A stretch of 64,000 bases of DNA, taken from assembly GCF_004570845.1 (NCBI RefSeq), contig NZ_SPQZ01000004.1:124001-188000 (forward strand), in the 5' to 3' direction. Positions 1 through 8,891 of this stretch are shown here, piece after piece (positions within the stretch are counted from its first letter, which is position 1; every line of letters begins with the position of its first letter). The notes under the pieces are model-generated. The model was not told where the DNA came from. It saw nothing but the letters and a program-made list of their open reading frames with translations, and did no database searches. The stretch is from Orlajensenia leifsoniae (lineage in GTDB: Bacteria > Actinomycetota > Actinomycetes > Actinomycetales > Microbacteriaceae). The translations under genes and the position numbers were made by a program.

Positions 1-309
1 GAGAGCATCCGCTTCGACCAGGAGCGGCCCGAGGAGCTCTGGCTCGGTCGCCGCACGGGTTCGCAGCGCATCCTGCGCGACACCGACGTGCTCGCCCCAT
101 CCGCAGCGCGGCTCTCGCTCGTGCCGGCCGGGCACCCGATGGGCTACCAGGACGCCTTCAACGCCTTCGTCGCCGACAGTTACGCGGCCATCGACGGGGC
201 CGAGCCCGACGGACTGCCCCGGTTCGCCGACGGCCTGCGGGCGGTGCGGGTGACGGATGCCGTTCTCGCGTCGGCGGCATCCGGTCACTGGGTGGAGGTG
301 GCCGAATGA
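1..309 (+). CDS. Gfo/Idh/MocA family oxidoreductase, C-terminal part
   Basis: The reading frame is open from base 1 to a TGA at 307-309, so only the last ~102 residues of the protein are present. The C-terminal pattern (ELWLGRRTGS, then GHPMGYQDAFNAFV, then a final LPRFADGLRAVRVTDAVLASA helix) is typical of NAD(P)-dependent sugar dehydrogenases of the Gfo/Idh/MocA family, which oxidise or epimerise sugars and inositols. The Rossmann domain and catalytic Lys lie outside the window. The stop overlaps the start of the next gene (ATGA), so it is translationally coupled to the sugar ABC transporter, and its substrate is probably the transported sugar or a derivative of it. Confidence 0.85.
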   Translation, partial: ESIRFDQERPEELWLGRRTGSQRILRDTDVLAPSAARLSLVPAGHPMGYQDAFNAFVADSYAAIDGAEPDGLPRFADGLRAVRVTDAVLASAASGHWVEVAE

Positions 310-1826
310 ACGCGCAGGAACCGGTTCTGGTCGCAGCCGGCCTCGAGAAGAGCTTCTTCGGGGTCACCGTGCTGCGCGGCGTCGGACTCACTCTCTATCC
401 GGGCCAGGTGCATGGACTCGTCGGCGAGAACGGCGCCGGCAAGTCCACCTTCATGAAGATCCTCGCCGGCGTGTACCAGCGCGACGCGGGCACGGTCACC
501 TTCGGTGGCGAGGCCGTGGAGTTCGGGCATCCCGTGCAGGCCATGAAGGCCGGCCTCGCCACGGTGTTCCAGGAGTTCAACCTGCTGCCTGACCGCAGCG
601 TGGCGCAGAACGTGTTCCTCGGCCGCGAGCCGCGCCGGGCCGGCTTCGTCGACCAGCGCGGCATGGTGGCCGCGACCAGGTCGCTGCTCTCCGAGCTCGG
701 CATCGACTTCATCGACCCGACCTCGCGGGTCGGCACTCTCACCGTGGCCGAGCAGCAGATCGTCGAGATCGCCAAGGCTCTCTCCTACGACGCCCGCGTC
801 ATCTCGATGGACGAGCCCACCGCCGCCCTCTCCGACAACGAGGTGGCGCTGCTCTACGCGATCATCCGTCGGCTGCAGGCACGCGGCGTGGCCATCCTCT
901 ACGTCTCGCACCGGCTCAAGGAGATCTTCGACCTCTGCGACACCATCACGGTGCTGAAGGACGGCGCCCTCGTCAGCAGCGGGCCGACATCCGAGCTCGA
1001 CACCAACGAACTGGTGCGGCGCATGGTCGGCCGCTCCATCGAGACCTTCTTCCCTGCTGCGCTCGACGACACCACGGTCGGCGACGTGCGTCTGGCGGTG
1101 ACGGATGCCGGCAACGGCTTCGTCGACGGCATCGACCTCGAGCTGCGGGCCGGCGAGATCGTGGGGGTCTCCGGTCTGCAGGGGAGCGGGCGCACCGAGC
1201 TCGTCGAGGGCATCTTCGGGGTGACGCCGTTCACCCGGGGATCGATGGCCCTCGACGGCGAGACCGTGCGCATCACCCGCGCCCGCACGGCCGTGCGCCG
1301 GGGCATCGCGCTGATCACGGAGGACCGCAAGGCGCAGGGTCTGGCCGTGAACCAGTCAGTGCTCGACAACGCCCTGCTCGTCATCCGTGGGGTGTTCGCA
1401 CGGCGCACCGCCGAGGTGCGGCGGTCGATACCCGGGGTGATGACCTCGCTCGAGGTGAGCTCGCACGGCCTCGACCAGGAGGTGCAGTTCCTGTCGGGAG
1501 GCAACCAGCAGAAGGTCGTTCTGGCCAAGTGGCTCGCCACGAAGCCCCGCGTCGTGCTGCTCGACGAGCCCACCCGCGGCATCGACGTCGGCGCCAAGAT
1601 CGCCGTCTACGCGCTCATGCGCACTCTCGCCCAGGAGGGGGTCGCCATCCTCATGATCTCGTCCGAACTGCCGGAGGTCATCGGCATGTCCGACCGCATC
1701 CTCGTCATGCACGACGGCCGCATCGCCGCGGAGCTGCCTTCGGGCTCGACCGAGGAGGCCGTGCTCTCGGCAGCGACGGGCCACGCGCCGACCACCGCCG
1801 GCACCGACCTGGGAGGTGTCGCATGA
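306..1826 (+). CDS. Sugar ABC transporter ATP-binding protein (RbsA/MglA type, two NBDs)
   Basis: This 506-residue protein has two fused nucleotide-binding domains, as in RbsA/MglA/XylG. The first has a standard Walker A (GENGAGKST, residues 40-48) and a Walker B followed by DEPTAALS. The second has the degenerate Walker A (GLQGSGRTE) usual for this family, then [14 protein letters not shown] and [12 protein letters not shown]. It energises import through the two permeases encoded next. The start overlaps the upstream dehydrogenase by ATGA and the stop overlaps the downstream permease by ATGA, so this is a tight operon. Its length is normal for the family. The sugar cannot be read from the ATPase. 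Confidence 0.95.
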   Translation: MNAQEPVLVAAGLEKSFFGVTVLRGVGLTLYPGQVHGLVGENGAGKSTFMKILAGVYQRDAGTVTFGGEAVEFGHPVQAMKAGLATVFQEFNLLPDRSVAQNVFLGREPRRAGFVDQRGMVAATRSLLSELGIDFIDPTSRVGTLTVAEQQIVEIAKALSYDARVISMDEPTAALSDNEVALLYAIIRRLQARGVAILYVSHRLKEIFDLCDTITVLKDGALVSSGPTSELDTNELVRRMVGRSIETFFPAALDDTTVGDVRLAVTDAGNGFVDGIDLELRAGEIVGVSGLQGSGRTELVEGIFGVTPFTRGSMALDGETVRITRARTAVRRGIALITEDRKAQGLAVNQSVLDNALLVIRGVFARRTAEVRRSIPGVMTSLEVSSHGLDQEVQFLSGGNQQKVVLAKWLATKPRVVLLDEPTRGIDVGAKIAVYALMRTLAQEGVAILMISSELPEVIGMSDRILVMHDGRIAAELPSGSTEEAVLSAATGHAPTTAGTDLGGVA

Positions 1827-2902
1827 GTGAGGCATCCGTTCGCCCGCTCCGTCGGCGTCGTCGCATCGACTCCACGGCACTCGTCTACCTGGCCCTGCTG
1901 GGCGTGATCATCGTGAGCGCCATCCTCGTCGCCACGGTCGGACGCAGCTTCTTCAGTGCGGGCAACATCCGCGACATCCTCACGGGCATGAGCGTGCTCG
2001 GCTTCGTGGCCATCGGGCAGACCCTCGTGATCCTCTGCGGATCGCTCGACCTCTCCGTTCCCTACGTCGTCAGCCTGTCGAGCCTCATCGCCGCCGACAC
2101 GATGAAGGGCAGCGCGGCGAACATCGCCCCGGCCGTTCTGGCGGCGCTCGCCGTGGCGGCCGTGATCGGACTCGTGAACGGCCTGATCGTCACGAAGCTG
2201 CACGTGAACGGCTTCATCGCCACCCTCGGTATGGGCCTCATCATCAAGGGCTACCTCGACACGAACTACAAGGGCACCAGCGGCGACGTGCCGTGGGAGT
2301 TCCAGCTCATCGGGGCGACAGGCGTCGGGCCCATCCCGGTGTCGACGATCCTCATGATCGTCGTCGCCCTGCTCGCGGCGCTGTTCCTCAGCCGCACCCG
2401 CACGGGAAACCACATGTTCGCCGTCGGCGGCAATGAACAGGTGGCCAGGCTCTCCGGCATCCGCACGGCCCAGCCGATCATCGTCGCGCACGTCCTCTGC
2501 TCGGTCACGGCGGCCTTCGCCGGTCTCCTGCTCGCCAGCCGACTCGGCGTCGGCAGCCCGACCGTGGGCATCCAGGGCGGCTACGACCTGCTCTCGATCG
2601 CGGCGGTCGTGCTCGGCGGCACCATCCTCGCAGGTGGTCGGGGTTCGGTGTGGGGCACCATCGGCGGCGTCGCCATCTTCGCCGTGCTCGACAACGTGAT
2701 GAGCGTGCTGCAGGTCAACCCGTTCATGAAGGATGTCGTGCGCGGCGTGGTCATCGTGGCCGCCGTCGCCGTCTACACGGCACGTCAGGTTGAGCGTCGT
2801 CGGGCCAGGTTCGGAGCGGACGGCGGTGCGGACACCGATCCGGATGTCGATCCGTCGCCGTCCGACAGAGTCTCGGAGTCTGTGAAGGGAGGGTCGGTAT
2901 GA
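1823..2902 (+). CDS. Sugar ABC transporter permease (RbsC family)
   Basis: A 359-residue integral membrane protein of the ribose/xylose permease family (BPD_transp_2). It starts with a short basic N-terminus (RPLRRRRR) and has about ten hydrophobic segments. The family hallmarks GQTLVILCGSLDLSV and the late GGTILAGGRGSVWG loop, which contacts the ATPase, are both visible. The ATG at 1823 is chosen because GGGAGGTG stands just upstream and because it gives the ATGA overlap with the ATPase gene. It is the first of two non-identical permeases in the operon, so the transporter probably has a heterodimeric channel. The C-terminus carries an Asp-rich tail. Confidence 0.93.
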   Translation: MSEASVRPLRRRRRIDSTALVYLALLGVIIVSAILVATVGRSFFSAGNIRDILTGMSVLGFVAIGQTLVILCGSLDLSVPYVVSLSSLIAADTMKGSAANIAPAVLAALAVAAVIGLVNGLIVTKLHVNGFIATLGMGLIIKGYLDTNYKGTSGDVPWEFQLIGATGVGPIPVSTILMIVVALLAALFLSRTRTGNHMFAVGGNEQVARLSGIRTAQPIIVAHVLCSVTAAFAGLLLASRLGVGSPTVGIQGGYDLLSIAAVVLGGTILAGGRGSVWGTIGGVAIFAVLDNVMSVLQVNPFMKDVVRGVVIVAAVAVYTARQVERRRARFGADGGADTDPDVDPSPSDRVSESVKGGSV

Positions 2903-4005
2903 AGATCGTCAGCGCACTCGTGAGCCCGCGCGGAGCGGTGTTCCTGCTCCTCGCCGTGCTGCTCATCGCCATCACGGTGCTCAACCCGAGCTTCGCCGAG
3001 CCCGGCCAGCTGATGCGCTTCATCCAGCGCGTCGCTCCCGTGGCCATCGTGGCGATCGGGCAGTACTTCGTGATCGTCGGCGGGGAGTTCGACCTGTCGA
3101 TGGGCTCCGTCGTGACAGCGCAGGTGGTCATCGCCGGCAACCTGGTCGGGCAGGACGAGAGCCGCACCATTCCGGTGCTGTTCCTGATGCTGGCCTTCGG
3201 CGTGCTGGTGGGACTCGTCAACGGCCTCATCGTGTCGTTCCTGCGCGTGCCGTCGTTCATCGCGACCCTCGGCATGATGCTGGCCCTGCTCGGCGGCGTG
3301 CTGTACTGGACCGGCGGAGCTGCCACGGGCAATCCCGACGACAGCTTCCGGCAGATCGGTCGGGGCGGCATCCAGGACGTGCCCGTGCTCGACCTCATCC
3401 CGTGGTCGGTCCTCATCCTCATCGTGGTGCTGGCCGCGGCCATCTGGTTCAGCAAGCGTCCGTTCGGCCGCACCATCATCGCCCTCGGTGACAACCCGAC
3501 CGCCGCAGGCTTCGCCGGTGTGCGCACCTGGTGGGTGAAGACCAGCACGTTCATCCTGTCGTCGCTGTCGGCGACCCTCGCCGGCATCCTGCTGGTCGGG
3601 TACGCCGGCGTGCACCCCTCCGTCGGCCGGGGCTACGAGTTCACGGCCATCACGGCCGTGGTCCTCGGAGGCGTCGTCCTCGGCGGTGGTCGCGGCTGGG
3701 TCGTCGCTGCAGCGGCCGGGGCATTCGCCCTCGAGGCGCTGTTCACTCTGCTCAACTTCGCCGGGGTGCCGTCGACTCTGCGCGACGCCATCCAGGGCGT
3801 CATCATCATCGCCGCCGTGGCCTACTCCGCCGTCTCGTTCCGCGCTCGCCGTCGCGGACGAACCGATGTCGCCGGTCCGCCGGTCGACGCCGATGACGGA
3901 CCGGTCGACGGCGCCCCTGAGACTTCACCCGCACGGGAGAAGGAGTCGCCCCCACAGTCGGGCGCGACTCGACCTGCAATCCACTCCCTCGAGGCAGAGG
4001 GCTGA
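2899..4005 (+). CDS. Sugar ABC transporter permease (RbsC family), second subunit
   Basis: A 368-residue membrane protein of the same family as its upstream neighbour. Hallmarks are GQYFVIVGGEFDLSMGSV, an RVPSFIATLGMM helix and the VVLGGVVLGGGRGWV coupling loop. A hydrophilic Pro/Asp/Glu-rich tail of about 45 residues follows the last helix. The start overlaps the previous stop by ATGA, with a GGGAGGG Shine-Dalgarno. Two different permease genes side by side, rather than one gene making a homodimer, is a common variant of these sugar importers. Confidence 0.93.
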   Translation: MKIVSALVSPRGAVFLLLAVLLIAITVLNPSFAEPGQLMRFIQRVAPVAIVAIGQYFVIVGGEFDLSMGSVVTAQVVIAGNLVGQDESRTIPVLFLMLAFGVLVGLVNGLIVSFLRVPSFIATLGMMLALLGGVLYWTGGAATGNPDDSFRQIGRGGIQDVPVLDLIPWSVLILIVVLAAAIWFSKRPFGRTIIALGDNPTAAGFAGVRTWWVKTSTFILSSLSATLAGILLVGYAGVHPSVGRGYEFTAITAVVLGGVVLGGGRGWVVAAAAGAFALEALFTLLNFAGVPSTLRDAIQGVIIIAAVAYSAVSFRARRRGRTDVAGPPVDADDGPVDGAPETSPAREKESPPQSGATRPAIHSLEAEG

Positions 4006-4030
4006 TCCAACACAACCAAGGAGGTTTGTG

Positions 4031-5236
4031 ATGCGACGAATGCATGTGGCATCCGCCATGGTCGGAGCGCTTGCGCTGCTGACACTGGCCGGCTGCACGA
4101 CCGATCCCAGCGTGACCGCTCCGTCGGACGACGCCGCGGCCACGGAGGAGGCCGAGGTCGAGTGGTTCGACCAGGCGCTGTTCGACAAGCAGGACGAGGA
4201 ACGGGGGGTCGTTCCCGAGGGGCCGGACGGACAGCCCTACCTGCAGTACATCAACGCCGAGATGGTCGACACCTCGGAGTTCGCGAGCGAGGGGGCGAAG
4301 AAGGGGTGCTTCGCGAACGCCTCGATCTCGAACCCGTGGCGCCAGACCGGCTGGATCACCATGAACGAGCAGCTCAAGGTGCTGCAGGAGTCGGGTGCGA
4401 TCAGCGAGCTGGAGACGCGTGACGCGCAGGACAGCGACGACACGCAGATCGCCGACATCGACTACTTCATCAACGAGGGCAACTGCGACTTCTTCGTCAT
4501 CTCGCCGAACAGCACGGCGGCCATGACTCCGGCGGTCGAGCGAGCCTGCGACACCGGGAAGCCCGTCATCGTGTTCGACCGCGGTGTTCAGACGGACTGC
4601 CCCGTCACGTTCATCCACCCGATCGGCGGCTTCGCCTGGGGCATCGACTCGGCGAACTTCCTGATCGACAACCTCGAAGAGGGTGACAAGGTCGTCGCGC
4701 TTCGCATCCTCCCGGGTGTCGACGTGCTCGAGCAGCGCTGGGCCGCGGCCGAGAAGCTGTTCGGCGAGGCCAACATCGACGCCGTCGACTACTTCACCGG
4801 AGCCGACCCCGTCGAGATCAAGAAGATCATCTCGGACGAGCTCGCCAAGGGTGACGTCAAGGGCATCTGGATGGACGCCGGTGACGGCGCCGTCGCAGCG
4901 ATCGAGGCGTTCGAGGACGCCGGAGTCGACTACCCGGTCATGACCGGAGAGGACGAGCTGAGCTTCCTGCGCAAGTGGAAGGACACCGGCCTCACCGGAC
5001 TCGGGACCGTGTACTCGAACTTCCAGTGGCGCACGCCGCTGCTCGCCGCGCAGAAGATCTTCGCCGGCGAGGAGGTTCCGAAGGAGTGGGTGCTCCCGCA
5101 GAGCCCCGTGACGAGTGACGACCTCGACCAGTACCTCGCTGCGAACGAGGGCATGCCCGACGGCCACTACGCCAAGTTCGGCGGAGAGGACCTGCCCGGC
5201 TACCCGACGGTCTGGCAGGAGCGCCAGATCCCGTAA
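4031..5236 (+). CDS. Sugar ABC transporter substrate-binding lipoprotein
   Basis: A 401-residue periplasmic-binding-protein-like (type I fold) lipoprotein. The N-terminus has a hydrophobic signal ending in a lipobox, LTLAGC, with Cys22 as the lipidation site. An acidic linker and then the sugar-binding core follow. The core includes an ISPNSTAAMTPAVERACDTGKPVIVFDRGV segment typical of RbsB-like proteins. The start at 4031 follows AAGGAGG by seven bases; an earlier in-frame start would remove the signal peptide from the N-terminus. The region between the signal and the binding fold (residues ~45-85) is longer than in RbsB, so this is a divergent subfamily. It is the capture component for the upstream ATPase and permeases. 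Confidence 0.9.
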   Translation: MRRMHVASAMVGALALLTLAGCTTDPSVTAPSDDAAATEEAEVEWFDQALFDKQDEERGVVPEGPDGQPYLQYINAEMVDTSEFASEGAKKGCFANASISNPWRQTGWITMNEQLKVLQESGAISELETRDAQDSDDTQIADIDYFINEGNCDFFVISPNSTAAMTPAVERACDTGKPVIVFDRGVQTDCPVTFIHPIGGFAWGIDSANFLIDNLEEGDKVVALRILPGVDVLEQRWAAAEKLFGEANIDAVDYFTGADPVEIKKIISDELAKGDVKGIWMDAGDGAVAAIEAFEDAGVDYPVMTGEDELSFLRKWKDTGLTGLGTVYSNFQWRTPLLAAQKIFAGEEVPKEWVLPQSPVTSDDLDQYLAANEGMPDGHYAKFGGEDLPGYPTVWQERQIP

Positions 5237-5248
5237 CCGGTACGCTGC

Positions 5249-5282
5249 CGACTGGCGGGGCTCACTCGAGCCTCGCCAGTCG
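5249..5282 (+). terminator. Hairpin after binding-protein gene (15-bp stem)
   Basis: The arms 5249-5263 and 5268-5282 pair over 15 bp with one G-U pair around an ACTC loop. No U-tract follows. It sits 12 nt after the binding-protein stop and before the epimerase genes. It may therefore stabilise the upstream mRNA or reduce read-through rather than end the transcript. Confidence 0.6.
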
Positions 5283-5317
5283 CCATGCAGGGCCGCAGTG
5301 TGCGAGAGGAGACACGG

Positions 5318-6187
5318 ATGCGCCGCACCATCGGCGTCAACACCTGGGTGTGGACCAGCCCGCTCGACGACGCCTCGCTCGCGACGCTCGCCGCCAAGGC
5401 GGCGAGCCTGGGGTTCGGCGCCATCGAGCTCCCGGTCGAGTCCGTGGGGGACTGGTCGCCCGAGCTCGCCGGCGAGGTCCTGGCCGAACATCGGCTACTG
5501 CCGATCGTGGTGGGCGCCATGGGTCCGGGTCGCAATCTCGTCGCCGCTCCGGCCTCCGAGGTCGTGGCCACCCAGAACTACCTCGTGCACTGCATCGGGG
5601 TCGCCGAGGCGGTCGGCGCCCGCGTCGTCGCCGGACCCTTCTACGCCGCCACCGGACGCACCTGGCGCATGACGGACGCCGACAGGGCCGAGCACTACCG
5701 CGAACTGCAGGCCGCGCTCGCGCCGGTCGTGCACCGCGCGGAGCGGGGCGGCATCCGTCTCGCCATCGAACCCCTCAATCGCTACGAGACCAGCCTCGTC
5801 AACACCGTCGACCAGGCACTGGAGGCCCTCGGCCCGCTGCTCGGTCGCGGGCTCGGCCTCGCGCTCGACAGCTACCACCTCAACATCGAGGAGAAGCGGA
5901 TCGGCGACGCCATCCGCACCGCCGGCGCGCACATCGCGCACGTGCAGGTCTGCGGCAACGATCGCGGCGCCGTCGGCGACGACCACATCGACTGGTCGGC
6001 CTTCCTCGATGCTCTCGACGATGCCGGATACACCGGGCCGCTCGGGCTCGAGAGCTTCACGGGCGAGAACGCCACCATCGCCGTAGCAGCCTCGGTCTGG
6101 CGACCGCTCGCGATCACCCAGGACGCCCTGGCGGCGGATTCGCTGGACTACCTCACGGCACTGCAGGACGACAGGGAGAGATCATGA
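5318..6187 (+). CDS. Ketose 3-epimerase-like TIM-barrel protein (D-psicose/tagatose epimerase family)
   Basis: A 289-residue protein of the AP-endonuclease-2/xylose-isomerase-like TIM-barrel family. Four likely metal-binding positions are visible: the Glu of AIEPLNRYET, the Asp of ALDSYHLNIEE, the His of HVQVCGNDRG, and the Glu of LGLESF. This set, with the EPLNRYE motif, is characteristic of D-psicose/D-tagatose 3-epimerases. These enzymes interconvert ketohexoses at C3. The ATG at 5318 is preceded by GAGAGGAGA. Its stop overlaps the next start (TCATGA), so the two isomerases are co-translated. Context suggests it converts the imported sugar. The exact substrate is not readable. Confidence 0.8.
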   Translation: MRRTIGVNTWVWTSPLDDASLATLAAKAASLGFGAIELPVESVGDWSPELAGEVLAEHRLLPIVVGAMGPGRNLVAAPASEVVATQNYLVHCIGVAEAVGARVVAGPFYAATGRTWRMTDADRAEHYRELQAALAPVVHRAERGGIRLAIEPLNRYETSLVNTVDQALEALGPLLGRGLGLALDSYHLNIEEKRIGDAIRTAGAHIAHVQVCGNDRGAVGDDHIDWSAFLDALDDAGYTGPLGLESFTGENATIAVAASVWRPLAITQDALAADSLDYLTALQDDRERS

Positions 6188-7218
6188 CGGACCCAGCACA
6201 GGCTGCGACACCGGCGGCCCATCCGGTGACGTTGTTCACGGGTCAGTGGGCCGACCTGCCGTTCGAGGAGGTGGCGCGGCTGGCGAGCGGATGGGGGTAC
6301 GACGGTCTCGAGATCGCCTGCTCCGGTGATCACCTCGATCTGAAGCGTGCCGAGGAGGAGCCCGGCTATCTCGATGAGCGCAGAGCGATCCTGGACCGCT
6401 ACGGCCTGCAGGTGTTCGCCATCTCGAACCACCTCACGGGGCAGGCTGTGTGCGATGCCCCGATCGATTTCCGGCACGAGGCCATCGTGCGCGACTACAC
6501 CTGGGGCGACGGCGACGCCGAGGGGGTGCGGCAGCGCGCGGCCGACGACATGAAGCGCTCGGCCCGAGTCGCCCGCAAGCTCGGGGTGGACACCGTCGTC
6601 GGGTTCACGGGGTCGAGCATCTGGCCGTACGTGGCGATGTTCCCGCCGGTGCCGGCTTCGGTCATCGACGCCGGCTTCGAGGACTTCGCGAACCGGTGGA
6701 ACCCGATCCTCGACGTGTTCGACGCCGAGGGCGTTCGGTTCGCGCACGAGGTGCACCCGAGCGAGATCGCCTACGACTACTGGAGCTCGGTGCGCACCCT
6801 CGAGGCGATCGATCACAGGGCGGCGTTCGGGTTCAACTGGGACCCGTCGCACATGATGTGGCAGAACATCGACCCGGTCGGGTTCATCTGGGACTTCCAG
6901 GACCGCATCTACCACGTCGACTGCAAGGACACGCGGATGCGGCCGCACAACGGACGCGCCGGCGTGCTGGGCTCGCACCTGCCGTGGGGCGACCCGCGGC
7001 GCGGGTGGGACTTCGTGTCGACGGGGCACGGCGACGTGCCGTGGGAGGACTCGTTCCGGGCCCTGGACGCGATCGGCTACACCGGCCCCATCTCGATCGA
7101 GTGGGAGGACGCGGGCATGGACCGCCTCCACGGGGCACCGGAAGCGCTCGCCCATATCCGTTCGCTGCTGTGGAACCGCCCGTCGGCCTCGTTCGACGCC
7201 GCCTTCTCGAACCAGTAG
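6184..7218 (+). CDS. Sugar phosphate isomerase/epimerase family TIM-barrel protein
   Basis: A 344-residue xylose-isomerase-like TIM-barrel protein. Key segments are GYDGLEIACSGDH near the N-terminus, FAHEVHPSEIAYDYWS and FGFNWDPSHMMWQ with Glu and Asp/His as probable metal ligands, YHVDCKDTRM, and the final ISIEWED. This architecture is common in proteins annotated as sugar phosphate isomerase/epimerase, often beside Gfo/Idh/MocA dehydrogenases, where they act in inositol, glucoside or rare-sugar breakdown. It overlaps the upstream epimerase by four bases and is the last gene of the sugar operon. It is longer than the upstream epimerase and not a close copy. Confidence 0.82.
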   Translation: MTDPAQAATPAAHPVTLFTGQWADLPFEEVARLASGWGYDGLEIACSGDHLDLKRAEEEPGYLDERRAILDRYGLQVFAISNHLTGQAVCDAPIDFRHEAIVRDYTWGDGDAEGVRQRAADDMKRSARVARKLGVDTVVGFTGSSIWPYVAMFPPVPASVIDAGFEDFANRWNPILDVFDAEGVRFAHEVHPSEIAYDYWSSVRTLEAIDHRAAFGFNWDPSHMMWQNIDPVGFIWDFQDRIYHVDCKDTRMRPHNGRAGVLGSHLPWGDPRRGWDFVSTGHGDVPWEDSFRALDAIGYTGPISIEWEDAGMDRLHGAPEALAHIRSLLWNRPSASFDAAFSNQ

Positions 7219-7310
7219 GGCCGCACCCGGCGCCCGCACCCCTGCTCGCAGAGGCAGCGACGCAGTCGCCGCCGAAGGGGAGGGGAGACGCAGGGCCCGG
7301 TGCGCTTCGG

Positions 7311-7375
7311 CGCTCCCGTGCCTCTGCGGGCGGAGGCGGCGCGCTCGCTTCGCTCCCGTGCCTCTGCGGGCGGAG
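7311..7375 (+). repeat. 25-bp direct repeat with 40-bp period (interspersed repeat family)
   Basis: An identical 25-base unit occurs at 7311-7335 and 7351-7375 in the 187-nt gap after the isomerase gene. Its core CCTCTGCGGGCGG recurs in inverted form at about 10503, in another gap, so this is part of a dispersed intergenic repeat family. No gene was seen in 7219-7405. Confidence 0.75.
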
Positions 7376-7405
7376 AGCGACCGGCGTGGAAGAGTTGTTC
7401 CCACC

Positions 7406-8068
7406 ATGGCACCGACCCCTCGCACCCTCGCTCCCCGCATCGACCGCATCCGTCTCCCCCAACTGCTCGACGGCGATGCCGACGCCCTCGAGCCGCACGA
7501 CAGCCACGATGCCGAGCGCTTCGCCGGCATCGATCTCTCCGGGCGCGACCTGCAGGGTGCGACGTTCAGCGAGTGCGGCTTCCTCGACGTCTCGGCGCAC
7601 GAGGCCGACCTGCGCACGGCGAGCTTCCTCGACACCACGATCGAGCGCCTCAACGCCCCCATCCTGAGCGCCGCCCGCTCCCGGTTCCGTGACGTGAGCC
7701 TCGACTCCTCGCGCATCGGATCGGCCGAGTTCTACGACGCATCGTGGCAGTCCGTGCACATCTCGAACTGCAAGCTCGGCTTCGTGAACCTGCGTGGTGC
7801 GCACCTGCAGGACGTGCAGTTCACCGACTGCACGATCGACGAGCTCGACCTCGGGGGAGTGAAGGCCAACAGGGTCTCCTTCGCAGGCACGCGCGTGGGA
7901 ACGATCGACCTCACCCGTGCCGAGCTGCGCAACGTCGACCTGCGCACAGTCGACCTCCGCCGCATCGTGGGCCTGCCGGGGCTCAAGGGTGCCACGCTCA
8001 CGCCCGACCAGGTGGCCGAGCTGGCGTCGCTCTTCGCCGACCAGCTCGGCATAACTGTCGAGGACTGA
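7406..8068 (+). CDS. Pentapeptide-repeat protein
   Basis: A 220-residue protein whose middle and C-terminal parts follow the pentapeptide-repeat rhythm A(D/N)LxX/F. Examples are GIDLSGRDLQGATFSECGF, DLRTASFLDT, FVNLRGAHLQDVQFTDC and IDLTRAELRNVDLRTVDLRRI. Such repeats fold into a right-handed quadrilateral beta helix. Some members (Qnr, MfpA) mimic DNA and bind gyrase, but most have no known role, and the repeat alone does not allow that claim here. The ATG at 7406 is used because upstream in-frame codons run into the intergenic repeat. No clear Shine-Dalgarno is visible. It is a single gene facing the ABC pair, with a long hairpin between them. Confidence 0.85.
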   Translation: MAPTPRTLAPRIDRIRLPQLLDGDADALEPHDSHDAERFAGIDLSGRDLQGATFSECGFLDVSAHEADLRTASFLDTTIERLNAPILSAARSRFRDVSLDSSRIGSAEFYDASWQSVHISNCKLGFVNLRGAHLQDVQFTDCTIDELDLGGVKANRVSFAGTRVGTIDLTRAELRNVDLRTVDLRRIVGLPGLKGATLTPDQVAELASLFADQLGITVED

Positions 8069-8088
8069 CCTACCCGCTCCAACGCCAC

Positions 8089-8150
8089 CGTCGAAGTGAC
8101 GCGAATCGACCTTCCCGCGGCAGGCAAGGTCTATCTGCGTCACTTCGACG
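8089..8150. terminator. Long intergenic hairpin between convergent genes
   Basis: A perfect 14-bp inverted repeat (8089-8102 with 8137-8150) encloses a second 5-bp pair ACCTT/AAGGT (8109-8113 with 8126-8130). It lies between the convergent pentapeptide and ABC genes and would end transcription from both sides. Confidence 0.65.
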
Positions 8151-8177
8151 CCTGGGGGCGCGGGAGTCGGCGGGGAG

Positions 8178-8846
8178 TCAGACCTCGCGCACCGTCCCCT
8201 GCTTGATGTGCAGCCGGCGCTCGGCCCTGCGCGCCACGGCCGAGTCGTGAGTCACCACGATGAGCGTGAGCCCACGATCGCGCCACAGACCCTCGAGCAG
8301 GTCCATGATCTCGTCGCGGGTCTCCTCGTCGAGGTTGCCCGTCGGTTCATCGGCGAGGAGCACCTCCGGCTCCTTCACGAGCGCCCGCGCGATGGCCACG
8401 CGCTGTTGTTGGCCGCCGGACAGTTCATTCGGCAGGTGGGTGCCCCGGTCGGCGAGCCCGACGGACGCGAGAGCCTCCGTCGCGCGCCGAGATCGCTCGG
8501 CTCCTGAGACGCCGAGGGGCTCGAGCGCGGTCTCGACGTTCTGCTGCGCCGTGAGCGTCGGGATCAGGTTGAAGCCCTGGAAGACGAACCCGATCTCCTT
8601 CGCCCGCACGTCCGCGAGCCTCCCGTCCGACATCGTCGAGATGTCGTGGTCGCTCAGGGTGATGGTGCCGCCGGACGGTCGGTCGAGGCCGCCGAGCATC
8701 TGCAGCAGCGTCGACTTGCCGCCGCCCGTCGGTCCCTGGATGGCCACCATCTGGCCGGAGCCGATGCTGAGGTCCACGCCCTTCAGGGCGTGCACGGTGC
8801 GCTTGCCCTGCGTGTAGGTCTTGCTGACATTTGTGAGGGTGTACAT
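8178..8846 (-). CDS. MacB/LolD-type ABC transporter ATP-binding protein
   Basis: A 222-residue single NBD. Walker [10 protein letters not shown] lies near residue 38, followed by an [15 protein letters not shown]-loop, the signature [15 protein letters not shown], and Walker [16 protein letters not shown]. The [12 protein letters not shown] segment is typical of the MacB/FtsE/LolD branch, which powers mechanotransmission ABC systems rather than substrate import. It is transcribed with the permease gene, whose stop lies 45 bases upstream of this start. Likely roles are export of, or protection from, an envelope-active compound. The divergent two-component system supports stress-responsive use. 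Confidence 0.93.
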   Translation of the reverse strand: MYTLTNVSKTYTQGKRTVHALKGVDLSIGSGQMVAIQGPTGGGKSTLLQMLGGLDRPSGGTITLSDHDISTMSDGRLADVRAKEIGFVFQGFNLIPTLTAQQNVETALEPLGVSGAERSRRATEALASVGLADRGTHLPNELSGGQQQRVAIARALVKEPEVLLADEPTGNLDEETRDEIMDLLEGLWRDRGLTLIVVTHDSAVARRAERRLHIKQGTVREV

Positions 8847-8891
8847 GGTTCCCTGTCTTTGCTGGTCGAGTCGGTGCGAGACGGATGCGGA

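Noticed and set aside
7406-8068. Pentapeptide protein as a Qnr/MfpA-type gyrase protector
   Set aside because: The repeat pattern alone does not support gyrase binding, and there is no quinolone-related context.
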